Below are positions 34,776 to 45,224 of a stretch of DNA of 64,000 nt, in pieces. The stretch is from Pelecanus crispus (Eukaryota > Chordata > Aves > Pelecaniformes > Pelecanidae): assembly GCF_030463565.1 (NCBI RefSeq), contig NC_134676.1, positions 1,660,001 to 1,724,000 on the forward strand. Direction: 5' to 3'. A program made the position numbers and the translations under genes. Position 1 is the stretch's first letter. Each line of letters opens with the position of its first letter. The notes beneath the pieces were generated by a model that was not told the origin of the DNA, made no database searches, and saw only the letters and a program-made list of their open reading frames with translations.

Positions 34776-37110
34776 TCGGGGTGCCCCAAAGGCCAGTGCC
34801 CCCAACGTCCCACGGGCACAGCGATACCTGGTGAACCTCAACCACAGTTCACCAGACCTCACTCCACCCGACAAGCGTCAGACCGGGCACTTATGGATTG
34901 CACCAGGAGATGAGTCTTTTCCAGCGGGATATGAATTTATTTCAAACTGAAATGAATTCAAATCACCACACAAGATAATGATGTCAATGCCGTTGTATAA
35001 TCTCAAAGAAGAGCAATACACTGTGAAAGGGTGGCGAGGGAGTTGCTAAATACAATAACCGTACAGAGGGAAAAATAGATGTTTAGGGAGTCACCTGCAG
35101 CCTTGATTGAAAAATCAGAGTTACATTAAAATTTTTCCTATTTAATTATCTCACAGATAATATCACTTAGATTGAGTTTCATATCTGAGCAAATTAGTTG
35201 TGCCACTATTATTAAAACCTACTTAGGAAACTCAATCAGTGAAAACTACCACTTTGAGGCTTAACACGTGCTAAGAACAGAACTGGAGAGGTTTGCTGCT
35301 TTTTTTTTTTTTTTTTTTAAATGAGCTAAAGGAACTTTATGATATAGATAAATGTAATACGAGTGAATCCAAATTAACACTGCTTTAGAAATTGCTTTTC
35401 CATTTAGCATTGCTCCACGAAGTTGAGCTTGAGAAATTTAACAAGGTCATGGTCAGGCTTCAGGCTGCTGGAGCCGAGTCTCCTCTGCCACCCGCCCAGA
35501 TGCGGCGGTGCAATGAGGCCCTGCAGTAAATGGAAATATCACGTGTTATCGACACAGGGCTGGAGAGCTCTCTTCTTGAAGGGCTCTTGCCCAAGTGATG
35601 CAAAGAATGTTATGGAAAATAGCCCGTCCCTCCCGCTCTTCCTCTCACTGCCAGAGCTGCATCCAGCCATCGGTGTATCTTCAGTTTGGCGCAGGAAAGG
35701 CTTCACCAAGGTCTTAATTTTGGCGCAGCTGCAGGCTGCGCTACAGATCCATTTTGTTCTCTATTTTTTAATTGCTTACTTTATGCTCCCACCAGATTTT
35801 CTTTTTTTTTTTTTCTTTTTTTTCCAAATGAGTGCCGTTTCGTACCCTCCTTCATTTGCAGAAGTCATCAGTGTGGGCTTTTCCTCATTTCCCATTTCAG
35901 CAAATATCCTGGAAGTGGTCTGGCTGCCAGCCCCATCCACTCCAGACAGCTCTGGCTCTGCGGGACGTGGGGAAGGGCTGGAAGGACTCTGGGGTCAGCA
36001 TTGCTCTCCACGAGTCGGGGTGAACCCCCCAATTTCCTTGCAACCTACTGGGAGAACAGAGCCCTAAACCCCACCAGGGTGATGATTTCCAAACCGCTGT
36101 AAGCAATGAGGTGAAATACCATCGTTCCCTCACATCCTTGGTCCTGTTAGGGGCTGAAAACATGGGGAGCTCTGGGGGAGCACGGGGATGAGGTCCCCAC
36201 GGCAGCCACACAGGCACGAGTCCAGCCAACACGGGGCTACAAAAAAAAACCCAAGTAAAAACACTCAGTTGTACAAATACATCTTTTTTGAGTAGGAGAA
36301 TCTTCTTTTCTCTCCCCACACGTAAGGAGGGAAGTGTTGCAGCCATCTCGATCCCGTGCAAGGAACAAATGCAATTAAAATTACAGCTGCACCATCTACC
36401 GTGAGCCCTTGACAAATCTTTCACCTGAAGGCTTCCTGCTTTCGTTTTCATCTGTAAATGTCTCATTCACAATGAACACCCAGCCTGATAACGTGATGTA
36501 CCGTAGGCTTCCCGAACCTTCTCTCAATTGCAAAATACTCTAACGTTTCACAGCTTTATGTATCTCACACCTTCAGATCCACTTCTCAGCCATCTTCAGA
36601 GCTAAAGTACCCCCGTGAATACAACTCCAACCTTTTTCACTCGATCGCTTCTGCTGAAGGATTTCAAGGCTGCGGCGGGCAGCTCAACCCCATGCTGTTC
36701 CTACACCCCAGCGCAGTGAAGGGCCCGTGATGTGGGAAATGAAGAGGGGCCACTGGCTGTCTGCTGCTGGCCAGGGCACAGGCAGGTCCCCTCTGGGGTT
36801 TTACAAGGACTTCTTAGGGGTTTAGCCCTGGAAACCGATAGGTTGGGATAATGATATTATGCATTCTGTGCTGAATGCCTGCTTAAACTTGCCCCTCGCA
36901 AGCAGGCACTGACGTTTCTCCAGCACAGGCACTTACAGATGGGGCTGGCAGTCAGGATGCAAAGTGCACGAGAAGACGGTGGTGCCTGCAGGATTAAGGT
37001 CCCACCAAGATTTGGGTAAACTGTTTAGAGGAGCAAAGAGAGGTCAGGCAACCTGGGATGGGGAGCTGGACCAGAGATGATACTTTAGAGGCTGAAGTGA
37101 CCATGGTGAA
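34776..37110. other. Single-copy noncoding DNA
   Basis: AT-rich from about 34920 to 35420 and again around 36230-36660, with a T-run at 35300-35318 and T-rich interrupted tracts at 35800-35825. No exon recognised. Confidence 0.55.
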
Positions 37111-37190
37111 AGAATCGTAGAATCGTAGAATACCTCAGATTGGAAGGGACCCATAAGGATCATTGAGTCCAGCGCCCAAAGGTGAAGGAC
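37111..37190 (-). mobile_element. Short CR1 3'-end fragment
   Basis: GAATCGTAGAATCGTAGAAT is the reversed octamer tail, followed by TTGGAAGGGACC and ATCATTGAGTCC, the terminal CR1 segment in minus orientation. It reads AAGGGACC where the younger copies read AAAAGCCC, so it is from another CR1 subfamily. Truncated after about 80 bp. Confidence 0.8.
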
Positions 37191-38379
37191 AGCCTTTGGA
37201 GACCAGTGTCCTCCCCTTCCCTCAGCAAAGGGACCCCAGCCAGGGCCAGGCGGTCATCTCCGTCGAGGGCAGGACCCCTGCGTGGTGCCACACAAGACAC
37301 CTCTTCCCGATGGCGTTTTTTGTGACGCCCGAGTGAACGCCCTGACCTAAAACTGGCTGAAAAACCCGTGGGCAGCTGGCGGCAGCAGCCTGGCGAGCCC
37401 ATGAGAGGGGTCGGGGCTGGCAGCAGGCTGGGGACAACCACGGCTGTCCCACTGTCCCGTCTCTCCCGTGCGACAGCATCTCCATCACTGCCAAAAACAG
37501 TTTGCTGCTGGATCGTGGATGTGGCTGGATTTCTTAAATCAAACCAAAAGTGGGAATTATTTTGTTTTTTCTTAATTCCGAGACCTAAAATACATGTGCA
37601 AGCTTCTATGTCGTTCTATATTCTTAATATTAAGTTACGCATATTAACTTTTTAGCTGACACAAGAAAATACCATTTCAAAGCACTGCAAATTTAGATAA
37701 ACCCCTCACATTTTGATGTCATCCATTCTGTACAAAACAAGTGGCATTTACAGGAATACTTCTCTATGTAATTACACAATTATTAAAAACATAGTAGTGA
37801 AGTAGGAGCTTTTATCAAGTCATTCAAATTAGAGCTGTTTCATTCTAATCACTATCTACTTGAATACGTATCGCTTGGATGAAACCGCAAAAAGCTCATT
37901 AAATATATTTTTCTTTAAAATTTAATTACTGGGAACTTCTTCAGAGAATAAGGACTTTGGATCATGATTAGGATCTTTGTTTCTGTTTGCATTTAGACTG
38001 AAAGGTATAAAGACTGGGAGAAAAAGAGAGAAATTGCAGAGCCAACATTTGGGAAAGGAGCTGTCAGGAGGGGAACAGAATATTAACAAGCCAGATCCAG
38101 CATTACAAAGCAGAAAGATGGTGCTATAATTTGATAGACTTATTAAGCCCTTCGTTTCTGGTGTTAAGAAAGCTGTGTTGTAGTCTTCTGCAAATGTGAG
38201 ATACTAATTGGATTCTGTTTCCATACAATGCATTTATGTGCATTAACTTAGTTTAAGCAACGAGGATGCATTTGCAACCTGAGTTTGACAGTTGGAGTTT
38301 GTCTTCTGAGTGATGGGTTTAGATCCCAGAATTAGGGAAAAATGATGTAAATGTTTTCCATTGTATGCCAGTTCAAACA
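37191..38379. other. Single-copy DNA, AT-rich right half
   Basis: GC-rich to about 37530. From 37540 to the CR1 at 38380 the DNA is AT-rich, with many ATTA/TAAT sites, an ATTTGAAT, TTTGCATTTAG and TCATTAAATATA. There are no repeat signatures. This is a plausible conserved noncoding block. Confidence 0.5.
37540..38375. promoter_or_regulatory. AT-rich candidate conserved noncoding block
   Basis: More than 800 bp of complex, non-repetitive AT-rich DNA with dense homeodomain-, POU- and forkhead-like motifs between GC-rich DNA and a CR1 insertion. The call rests on composition and motif density only. Confidence 0.25.
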
Positions 38380-38666
38380 TAGAATCATAGAATAATCGAA
38401 TCGTTTAGGTTGGAAAAGCCCTTTAAGATCATCCAGTCCAACCATTAACCTACACTACCAAGTCCACACTAAACCAATCAAGGGTAGACCAGACTGAACC
38501 ATGTCCCCAAGTGCCACCTCTGCCCGTTTTTTGAACGCTTCCATGGATGGTGACTCCACCACCTCTCTGGGCAGCCTGTTCCAATGCTTGACCACCCTTT
38601 CCGTCAAGAAATTTCTCCTAATTCCCAACCTAAACCTCCCCTGGCACAGCTTAAGCCCATTTCCTA
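38380..38666 (-). mobile_element. CR1 LINE 3' fragment, about 290 bp
   Basis: Minus-strand copy with the normal tail (TAGAATCATAGAATAATCG) and the AAAAGCCC terminal segment, truncated within the ORF2 C-terminus at GCCCATTTCC. The minus-strand frame still reads [24 protein letters not shown] residues. Young by similarity to the 48503 and 62356 copies. Confidence 0.93.
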
Positions 38667-40653
38667 TAGAGAGAGAAAAATAAATCACTGTATTTTTTCC
38701 TATGATGGTGACAAGGGATGGAAGTTGCCCTGGAGCCGAGGCAGTGGGATGTGGATGTCAGTGGATAGCAGTGCTGGCAGAGGCAGAATGAGGAATTCTT
38801 ACAGAAACAGTTCCACGAGGTAAAATAGCCATGAGTAAAATAAGAAAAAATTTGTCCTTAAAAAATACTTAGGAAAGGAGAAGGGCCTGAGCCTGCAAAC
38901 CCTGATGCGAATATCTATTTCAGTCGCAATTGCGCATACTGAAATCATGAGCACTGCTCTCTGAAGGCTGCAGACTCAGATCGTGATCTTAAAATTAAAA
39001 ATTACATGCAAGTGATATCAATTACCTACAGTTTTCTTGTTTGTTAAGGCTTAATTTTTACTGATAATTTTAACTCAGTTTAAAAAATGGGTTTTTTTTC
39101 CAAGAAACATAGAGATATTGGGAATGCTGCAGGTACCAAGCGCCAGATGAGAAAAGCTGAAGCAAGGCAGGGGGAGGCTGATGCTGACGCCCCGGTACCG
39201 GTCTGGACGAGGATGAGGATGCTCCCAGCCAAGTATATACCCTTTACTTTAATCACTTACCCGTGATTTAAACACTTCCATCATCTGCTGAAGACATCTT
39301 TCTAGTTGAAGAATGTGGGTAACAACATTTTATTTTTAAATAGCCCCTGCCCTTCATGTGTAGGAGCTTTTGAGTCGTTTCCCTTCGTTGCCTAGGGAAT
39401 GGGGTGATACCAAACAGCACCGATCAGATCTTGCAAATATTTTTACTGCCTGCTTCCAAGGTGCCATCAGGAGCCCCGGTTACCTGAAGCACCCTGGTAG
39501 AAATGACAAAAGCATCACCTCGCTCGTTTTTTAGAAAAGGCGCATCATGGGCGCGTCTTCATCTGCACTAAAATGGAGGGCAAAAGTAGGGGTTGGGACA
39601 GAAAGCAGACCAACGTGTCTCTTGCCAGGATGGGCAGCTATCCTAATGCATAAGAAGGAACACCAGTGATCCTTTCCGTTTTCATGGCAGGAACCATCAC
39701 CCAGTGGCATCTCCTGCACCCCGAGGTGGGTGCAGCAGCGGGGCAGCAGCGTGCCGAGGTGCCGGCATCGCCCGTGGCTGGGGTCTGCAGGGCTGCTCTG
39801 AAATATCGCTGGGACCTGGGTCTGCTTCTCTGTTTCTGGATGTCTCCCAAATGCCAGTAAATGTATCCAAGCCCTGCTTCAAATCTCTCGGATCTCCCTT
39901 GAGAGCAGAGCGCCCTGGTCAGAGATTTCACTCCATCTCAGGGGCGAGGGTCTTGCTCGGGTTTGCTGGACTCAAAATACCATTCCCAAGCCATTAAATG
40001 AGAATTTTGTAATTTGCTGTCAAAATGATGCCTGATTCTTTTGCACCTTCTGACCAAGATTTGTATGGCGTTTTTCAAAAGTACAACCGGTATGTACAGA
40101 GAGAAAGAGAAACCGACAATTAAACCTGGAATTCCCATCCCCAGACTGATGTTTTGTTACGTGACCCTCCGGGTAGTCTCAGCGATGGCACCTATCATGG
40201 GAAACCAAAGCAAGCAAGCCGGGAACCGTGCTCGCCCGTGGCACTGGAGCACATCGCCGTCCCCACTTCGGCGCAGACCAGGTCCCATTTCCCAGCACAG
40301 GCAGGCGAGCACAAGCTCTGCACGCACCCGTCAGGGAGCAAAATGATTCAGATTTTATTACTCCTTAACATCGAAAACTTTCTGCCAGCTGCTGTGCAAA
40401 AACTGCCGTGAGGGCCCCAGCCTGGACCAGTCACTCGCCCGTTTGGACGGGGTCCAGGTGCAGGGTGCAGGCGGGCACTGGGTGCACACCACTGCCTTCC
40501 ACCCAGGACATGGGGAAATCAGTATTTCTGCTCTACAGACCTGCCTGGGGCTCTGTGTTGCACAAGGGCAGCCCTTCAAGCAGGCTGAACACTAACCAGT
40601 TCATTGATATAGAGACTTTTATCCTGAATTCTATGGATTTACTGATATAAGGG
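38667..40653. other. Single-copy noncoding DNA
   Basis: AT-rich at 38820-39110, GC-richer at 39680-39960. No gene or repeat recognised before the LTR. Confidence 0.55.
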
Positions 40654-41216
40654 TGTCGTGGTTTAGCCCCAGCCCCAGCTCAGCACCACGCAGCCGCTCG
40701 CTCACTGCCCCTGCCCCGATGGGATGGGGGAGAGAATCGGAGGAGTGAGAGTGAGAAACACTCCTGGGCTGAGATAAGAACAGTTTAATAATTGAAATAA
40801 AGTAAAATAGTAATGATGATAGTAACAATAAAATAATAATAATAATAATAATATACGAAGCAAGTGATGCCCAATGCAATTGCTCCCCACCCGCCGACCG
40901 ATGCCCAGCCAGTTCCCAGCAGCGATCGCTGCTCCCCGGCCAACCCCCCCAGTTTCTATACTGTCCATGACGCCGTATGGTATGGAATGGCCCTTGGGGC
41001 AGTTGGGATCAACTCTCCTGGCTGTGCCCCCTCCCAGCTCCTTGTGCCCCTGGCAGAGCCTGGGAAGCTGCAAAGTCCTTGCCTGGCATAAGCAGGACTG
41101 AGCAACAACTAAACCATCAGCGTGTTATCAGCATTCTTCTCATCCTAAATCCAAACCACAGCACTGTGCCTGCTGCTAGGGAGAAAATTAACTCTATCCC
41201 AGCCAAAACCAGGACA
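40654..41216 (-). mobile_element. Solo ERV LTR (ERVL-like), minus strand
   Basis: A 563-bp long terminal repeat with TG...CA ends (reading on the minus strand TGTCCTGGTTTTGGCTGG to CCACGACA). It is flanked by a perfect 5-bp target-site duplication, AAGGG at 40649-40653 and 41217-41221. No proviral gag, pol or env lies next to it, so it is a solo LTR left by recombination between two LTRs. A 5-bp duplication fits class III (ERVL-type) elements. It includes an AAT-rich microsatellite (about 40825-40853), CAATTATTAAAC on the minus strand as a possible polyadenylation signal (ATTAAA), and the 16-bp palindrome AGCAGCGATCGCTGCT at 40918-40933. Confidence 0.95.
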
Positions 41217-41384
41217 AAGGGGATGCAGGTTTACACCTGACATCAAAATACGGAACCAAAGACTCTGAGCCTCACGTCGAGCACTGAGCTTCAGCAGTGA
41301 AACCGCTCTCAGCACAAGCTGAAGTCTTCAGGACATCTCCTGCCCTTAAATCCGAAAGTTAAATCTGAGAACTTTGCTCTTAGG

Positions 41385-41670
41385 CCAAAGCGAAGAGCCT
41401 GCAGCTGCACGGGAGACAAACCCGGCGGCACCGCTCAGCCCCGCCGGCCGCCGGGCGATCTCTCACCAGCACCGAGAGGGCTCCGTCGAAGCCAGGGGGG
41501 TCAGCTCCTAAGCGACGAAGCCAACCTCCTCCTGGGCTGGTGTCCTCAAACCATCGCTCCTTCTTCCTCAGCGTGAGCAAGAGTTCACACACCGTTCCAC
41601 GATCGGCATCGCCGCACAGCACCGGCACCGGCACCGGCCCTCCTCCGCCGTTCATCCCTCCCTTCCCATT
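41385..41670. promoter_or_regulatory. CpG-rich patch
   Basis: Dense CpG at 41430-41475 (CCCCGCCGGCCGCCGGGCG) and 41600-41650 (ATCGGCATCGCCG, repeated ACCGGC). No associated exon recognised. Confidence 0.3.
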
Positions 41671-41721
41671 AACGCCTCCTGCTGCCGGCGGGTGCAGCGG
41701 GACCTGCTGGGGCTGAACACC

Positions 41722-41774
41722 TGATAATGCTATTTTTCATGTGATAGTGCAATATTTTTAACGTGATAGTGCAA
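41722..41774. repeat. Three spaced copies of TGATARTGC
   Basis: TGATAATGC at 41722, TGATAGTGCAA at 41742 and TGATAGTGCAA at 41764, separated by T-rich spacers (20 and 22 bp apart, about two helical turns). It could be a short degenerate tandem repeat or a set of phased binding sites. Confidence 0.6.
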
Positions 41775-41849
41775 AACCGTAGTTCTTTTTCGAGGGGATA
41801 TGTTGAGGAACCCGCGCCCCCCCAAAGCTGCTAGCTGTACATTTTTCTT

Positions 41850-42780
41850 CTGGAGATGAATCATAGGCAATTAACAGGAACAATTCTAATTAACTGACAT
41901 AATTAAAAAACTAATAATGTTTAACATTATTGTTTTATACAATGACATTAGCTTTAACAGCCTAGCAACACATCAAGGCTTCATTTGCATAGTCACTGAG
42001 TATATTATTTATTCTTGGTTTCTTTGGTAACCAAATTGACAATAAGAACTGCAATGTGAATTCCTAAATTGTTTTGCCATATAGCTTCATAATTTATGCC
42101 ATTGGCAGTAATTGTAATGTCTGTATAATTTCCTTTTAATTATCAACTAATGAAATTTACATTCATTTGGGTAAAAAACAAATATTCACATTCAACTTCC
42201 AATCACCTGTCCAAATTTCCAATCAATTTGCCAATGTGTGCTGTGCCTTATGTTTATTTAGATTTTTGAATGTCAAAATGTGGGAGAAGCGCTGGAACAT
42301 CCTTGACTGTTAATGGCTGGGGGAATAGTGATTACCGGCTCTGCTGCCACCGAGCTCTTCTTCCTCCCAGATTTAGGAGACGTTCCTTTCCAAAAGAAGA
42401 CGGAAGATACGGACTTTATCACACTAAACTCTACGGATTTTAAGTGGAATTAATTCTGTAAACTTTAATTGCAGAATAATCTCTGCCTGTTCCCTTATCC
42501 CTTGATTTATTACAGACATTTATTTCTAGTTTGAAAATTTCTCATCAGTTTCCCAGGGAATTAATTTAGTTTTTCAAAAAGAAAAAAAAAAAGGAGGGTT
42601 GGGGGAAGGAAATGGCTTCTAAATTCAAATTGAGATGCTAATTACAATAATTATTTTATGAAATTATATAGAAACTTTATACATATGAGTATAGTCATTT
42701 TGTTGAAGAAAAAAAATATTTGCACGTAATCTTAATTGAACTCAACTTCTTAACGAAGCAACGCCTTGGTTCTTTTTGTT
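41850..42780. promoter_or_regulatory. AT-rich candidate conserved noncoding element cluster
   Basis: About 900 bp of complex AT-rich DNA with many homeodomain cores (TAATTA, AATTAAC, TTAATTAT), a POU octamer ATTTGCAT at 41983-41990, a near-palindrome TTTGGTAACCAAA at 42023-42035, a CCATTGGCAG, and a forkhead-like TGTTTATTTAG near 42252. There is no repeat signature. Of all segments here this looks most like a deeply conserved developmental enhancer. Conservation is inferred, not observed. Confidence 0.4.
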
Positions 42781-42784
42781 TTAG

Positions 42785-42998
42785 AGAAGGGCACTTGGGA
42801 AAGTCAAACAGCCCTGGCGAGGCTCTCCTTGGGCGGCGATGCCGCGGGCGGGTGCTGCGCCGGTGTCGGGCAGGGTGCCGGGCTGGGGTGCCGGGGGGGC
42901 TGCCGCCACGTGGACCCCCCGACCGCGGACCCCGTGCCCCAAGGAGAGCCCGCAGGGTCGCAGCACCGCGGCACCTCGGCCAAGGGAGCCGGCGGAAA
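42785..42998 (+). other. Candidate exon in a CpG island (unproven)
   Basis: A polypyrimidine tract TTGGTTCTTTTTGTTTTAG ends at 42784 and would be a good 3' splice acceptor; TTCTTAACG about 35 bp upstream could be the branch site. The following 214 bp are CpG-rich (about 29 CpGs in 200 bp) and open in two plus-strand frames. At 42999 GTGAGC follows GGCGGAAA and could act as a donor. No protein domain is recognised, and base composition alone makes open frames likely. It could be a noncoding RNA exon, a coding exon, or a plain CpG island. Confidence 0.2.
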
Positions 42999-43010
42999 GT
43001 GAGCGATGAA
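42820..43010. promoter_or_regulatory. Compact CpG island with a 13-bp inverted repeat
   Basis: About 29 CpGs in 190-200 bp at roughly 77 % GC, set abruptly between AT-rich flanks. The arms GGCTCTCCTTGGG (42821-42833) and CCCAAGGAGAGCC (42938-42950) are perfect inverted copies around a 104-bp GC-rich interior. Confidence 0.5.
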
Positions 43011-43250
43011 GTCCATTATCCTCAATTACCTTGAAGTGATTTCAATACAGATTCGACGTGAAGCCACATGAGACAAATTAAAACAATTAATGGACAATCT
43101 GGGCCAGTCCTTGAAGGGAAGCGCTTATTGTTTTGTGTCTGGGTTTTTCTTTTCCATCAAAGAGGCCTCCTGCACATAGAACCTATTAACTCTTTTTTTG
43201 ATTAGAAAAAAGGAAGCTTAAGAATAATAATTGCTAATGAAGTGCTGTGT
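43011..43250. promoter_or_regulatory. AT-rich candidate conserved noncoding element
   Basis: Includes AACAATTAATGG and ACAATC (SOX-like and homeodomain-like), and CATCAAAG (TCF/LEF-like) near 43157. No repeat signature. Confidence 0.25.
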
Positions 43251-44785
43251 TTCTTCAGGGGGAATGGCGTTGTGATTTGGGGGACCCGATTCCCAACAAA
43301 GTTTCCCGTGTCTCCTTGGGAAGGAAATATCTGAGTGCTTAAAGCTGCTTCGGCGGCTCCCGACGCGCAACCCGCATAAGGGGCTAACAGAGCACGAGCT
43401 CCTTAAAATAAAAGGAATGGGAGGTTGGGAAGAAACGAGCATCTGTGAGCAGACTAATGTCACCCAGCAAGCGGCAATTGTGATCCGTGTTTGGGTCCAC
43501 TGAACAGCATTTCTATAGTAGTTGAAAATTCATTTCATTTCATTATCTGAACTGTTCAAGCACCCCACTTTGGATCCGAGAAATCTTTCCAAACCTGCAG
43601 GAAACTCATTTACCCCCGCTGAGGCTCCAGCTTCTCTTCTTATATTAAGGTAGCGTTTTCTTCCTTACAAATTCTGGCAGATATACATGCAGGATTTGTA
43701 CAGAGAAGAGAAGGACCATTTGCTGAAATCCAGAGTGGAAAGGAGCAGCGTTATTACTCTTCCCTGCTTTATTTAGGTCTGTTTCAAGGCTACTTTACTG
43801 ATCTCTCATCTGTTACAAATACAGTTTGCGACACATTAGAAAGGAGAGAGCTGCTTTTGAGGGGATGCGATGTAGAACAAAGACAAGACCGTCTACCCGC
43901 CGAGATTTTGCTAATGGAGAAACTTGCAGTATCATTAAGTTGAAAAGAGAGAGAGGGAAAAAAAAGCAGTAATCAAAGTGGGATGTTTTCAAATTAGGGA
44001 CAAATTAATGCAGGGAAAGTGTCTAGCGCTGGAGGTCCCTGAGAGCAAGCACCTTCCCTTCTACGGCATAGCAGTAGTGTCTGATCCACACTGCGAAACT
44101 TGACCTAGTTTCTTGATTACAGTGATTTAAATACCTACAAAGTTTGTTGAAATCAATATGCTTACTCCAGAAATACACCAATAAAAATTAGTCTGAAATC
44201 GCATAATCTGTATTCATTATATTGAGTTCCCATATGCACTAAGTGCAGAATATGTAATAGACTTGTACATCTTTGTGCCAGATTTTCAGCCCGCGTATAT
44301 CCGTGTAAATAAATACGGCGTTGTGCTTAGGAGAGAGACGACCCGGTCACAGCCCCATCCCTTGCAACACCCGCAGAAGCCATCTCCGTGGCCCGAGTGA
44401 TAGCACACATTTTTATAGGTCCCAGAAGCAGTGACCATCAAATAAATGACTGCCGCTGCTCCGAAGCGTCCATTCCTCCACACCTGGAACAAGTTACTGA
44501 AGCCAATTACTCCAGTCAAGATCAGAACAGTGTGTTTGAGAGAGGAATTCCCACATGGCGACGTGTTTCATGGCTCATGGGGAGCCACATGTTCCAGCCC
44601 TGGATCACGCTTTAGGCTTCTCTTGGGTCTTTTGGAGCTGGGGGTGGGTAGCCTTGAGTCTAATAACCTGGGCTGAGCCATGAACGGATGCAGATGACCC
44701 GAGTCCTGCTTTTCCATCTAGTCCTTTTTCTGGAGGCAAGCAGGCACTCGTGGTCACACCGTGAGGGTCACACCTCACACTTATG

Positions 44786-45224
44786 AAGAGCAGCTGAGGG
44801 AGCTGAGGGTGTTCAGCCTGGAGAAGAGGAGGCTGAGGGGAGACCTCATCGCTCTCTACAGCTGCCTGACAGGAGGGGGCAGGGAGGGGGGTATTGGGCT
44901 CTTCTCCCAAGTAGTTAGTGATAGGACGAGAGGAAATGGGCTCAAGCTGCGCCAGGGGAGGTTTAGGTTGGAAATTAGGAGAAATTTCTTCATGGAAAGG
45001 GTGGTCAAGCATTGGACCAGGCTGCCCAGAGAGGTGGGGGAGTCCCCATTCCTGGAGGGGTTCAAAAAACGTGTAGACGTCGCACTTTGGGACATGGTTT
45101 AGTGGGCATGGGGGTGTTGGGTTGATGGTTGGGCTGATGATCTTAGAGCTCCTTTCCAACCTTAATGATTCCTAGTTTTACTTCCATTAAAAACTAATCC
45201 AGCCACCAAGGCAGGAAACATGAA
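44786..45224 (+). mobile_element. CR1 3' fragment with the same unusual 3' tail as 34396
   Basis: Plus-strand CR1 starting in the ORF2 C-terminus (the plus frame reads [19 protein letters not shown], then a decayed [18 protein letters not shown] block) and running to CTTTCCAACCTTAATGATTC at about 45170. In place of the octamer tail it continues about 54 bp with CTAGTTTTACTTCC...GGCAGGAAACATGAA, the same sequence that follows the copy at 34396. The two copies differ at scattered positions, including inside the extra tail. Confidence 0.87.

Larger units (their letters stand above)
41217..44785. other. Single-copy DNA, AT-rich enhancer-like domain with CpG islands
   Basis: A CpG-rich patch (41385-41670) is followed by a long AT-rich tract (41700-42780), a compact CpG island (42820-43010) and more AT-rich DNA to about 44290. 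No transposon was recognised, unusual over this length in the window. Insertion-poor, AT-rich DNA of this kind is typical of regulatory deserts around developmental genes. Confidence 0.5.
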
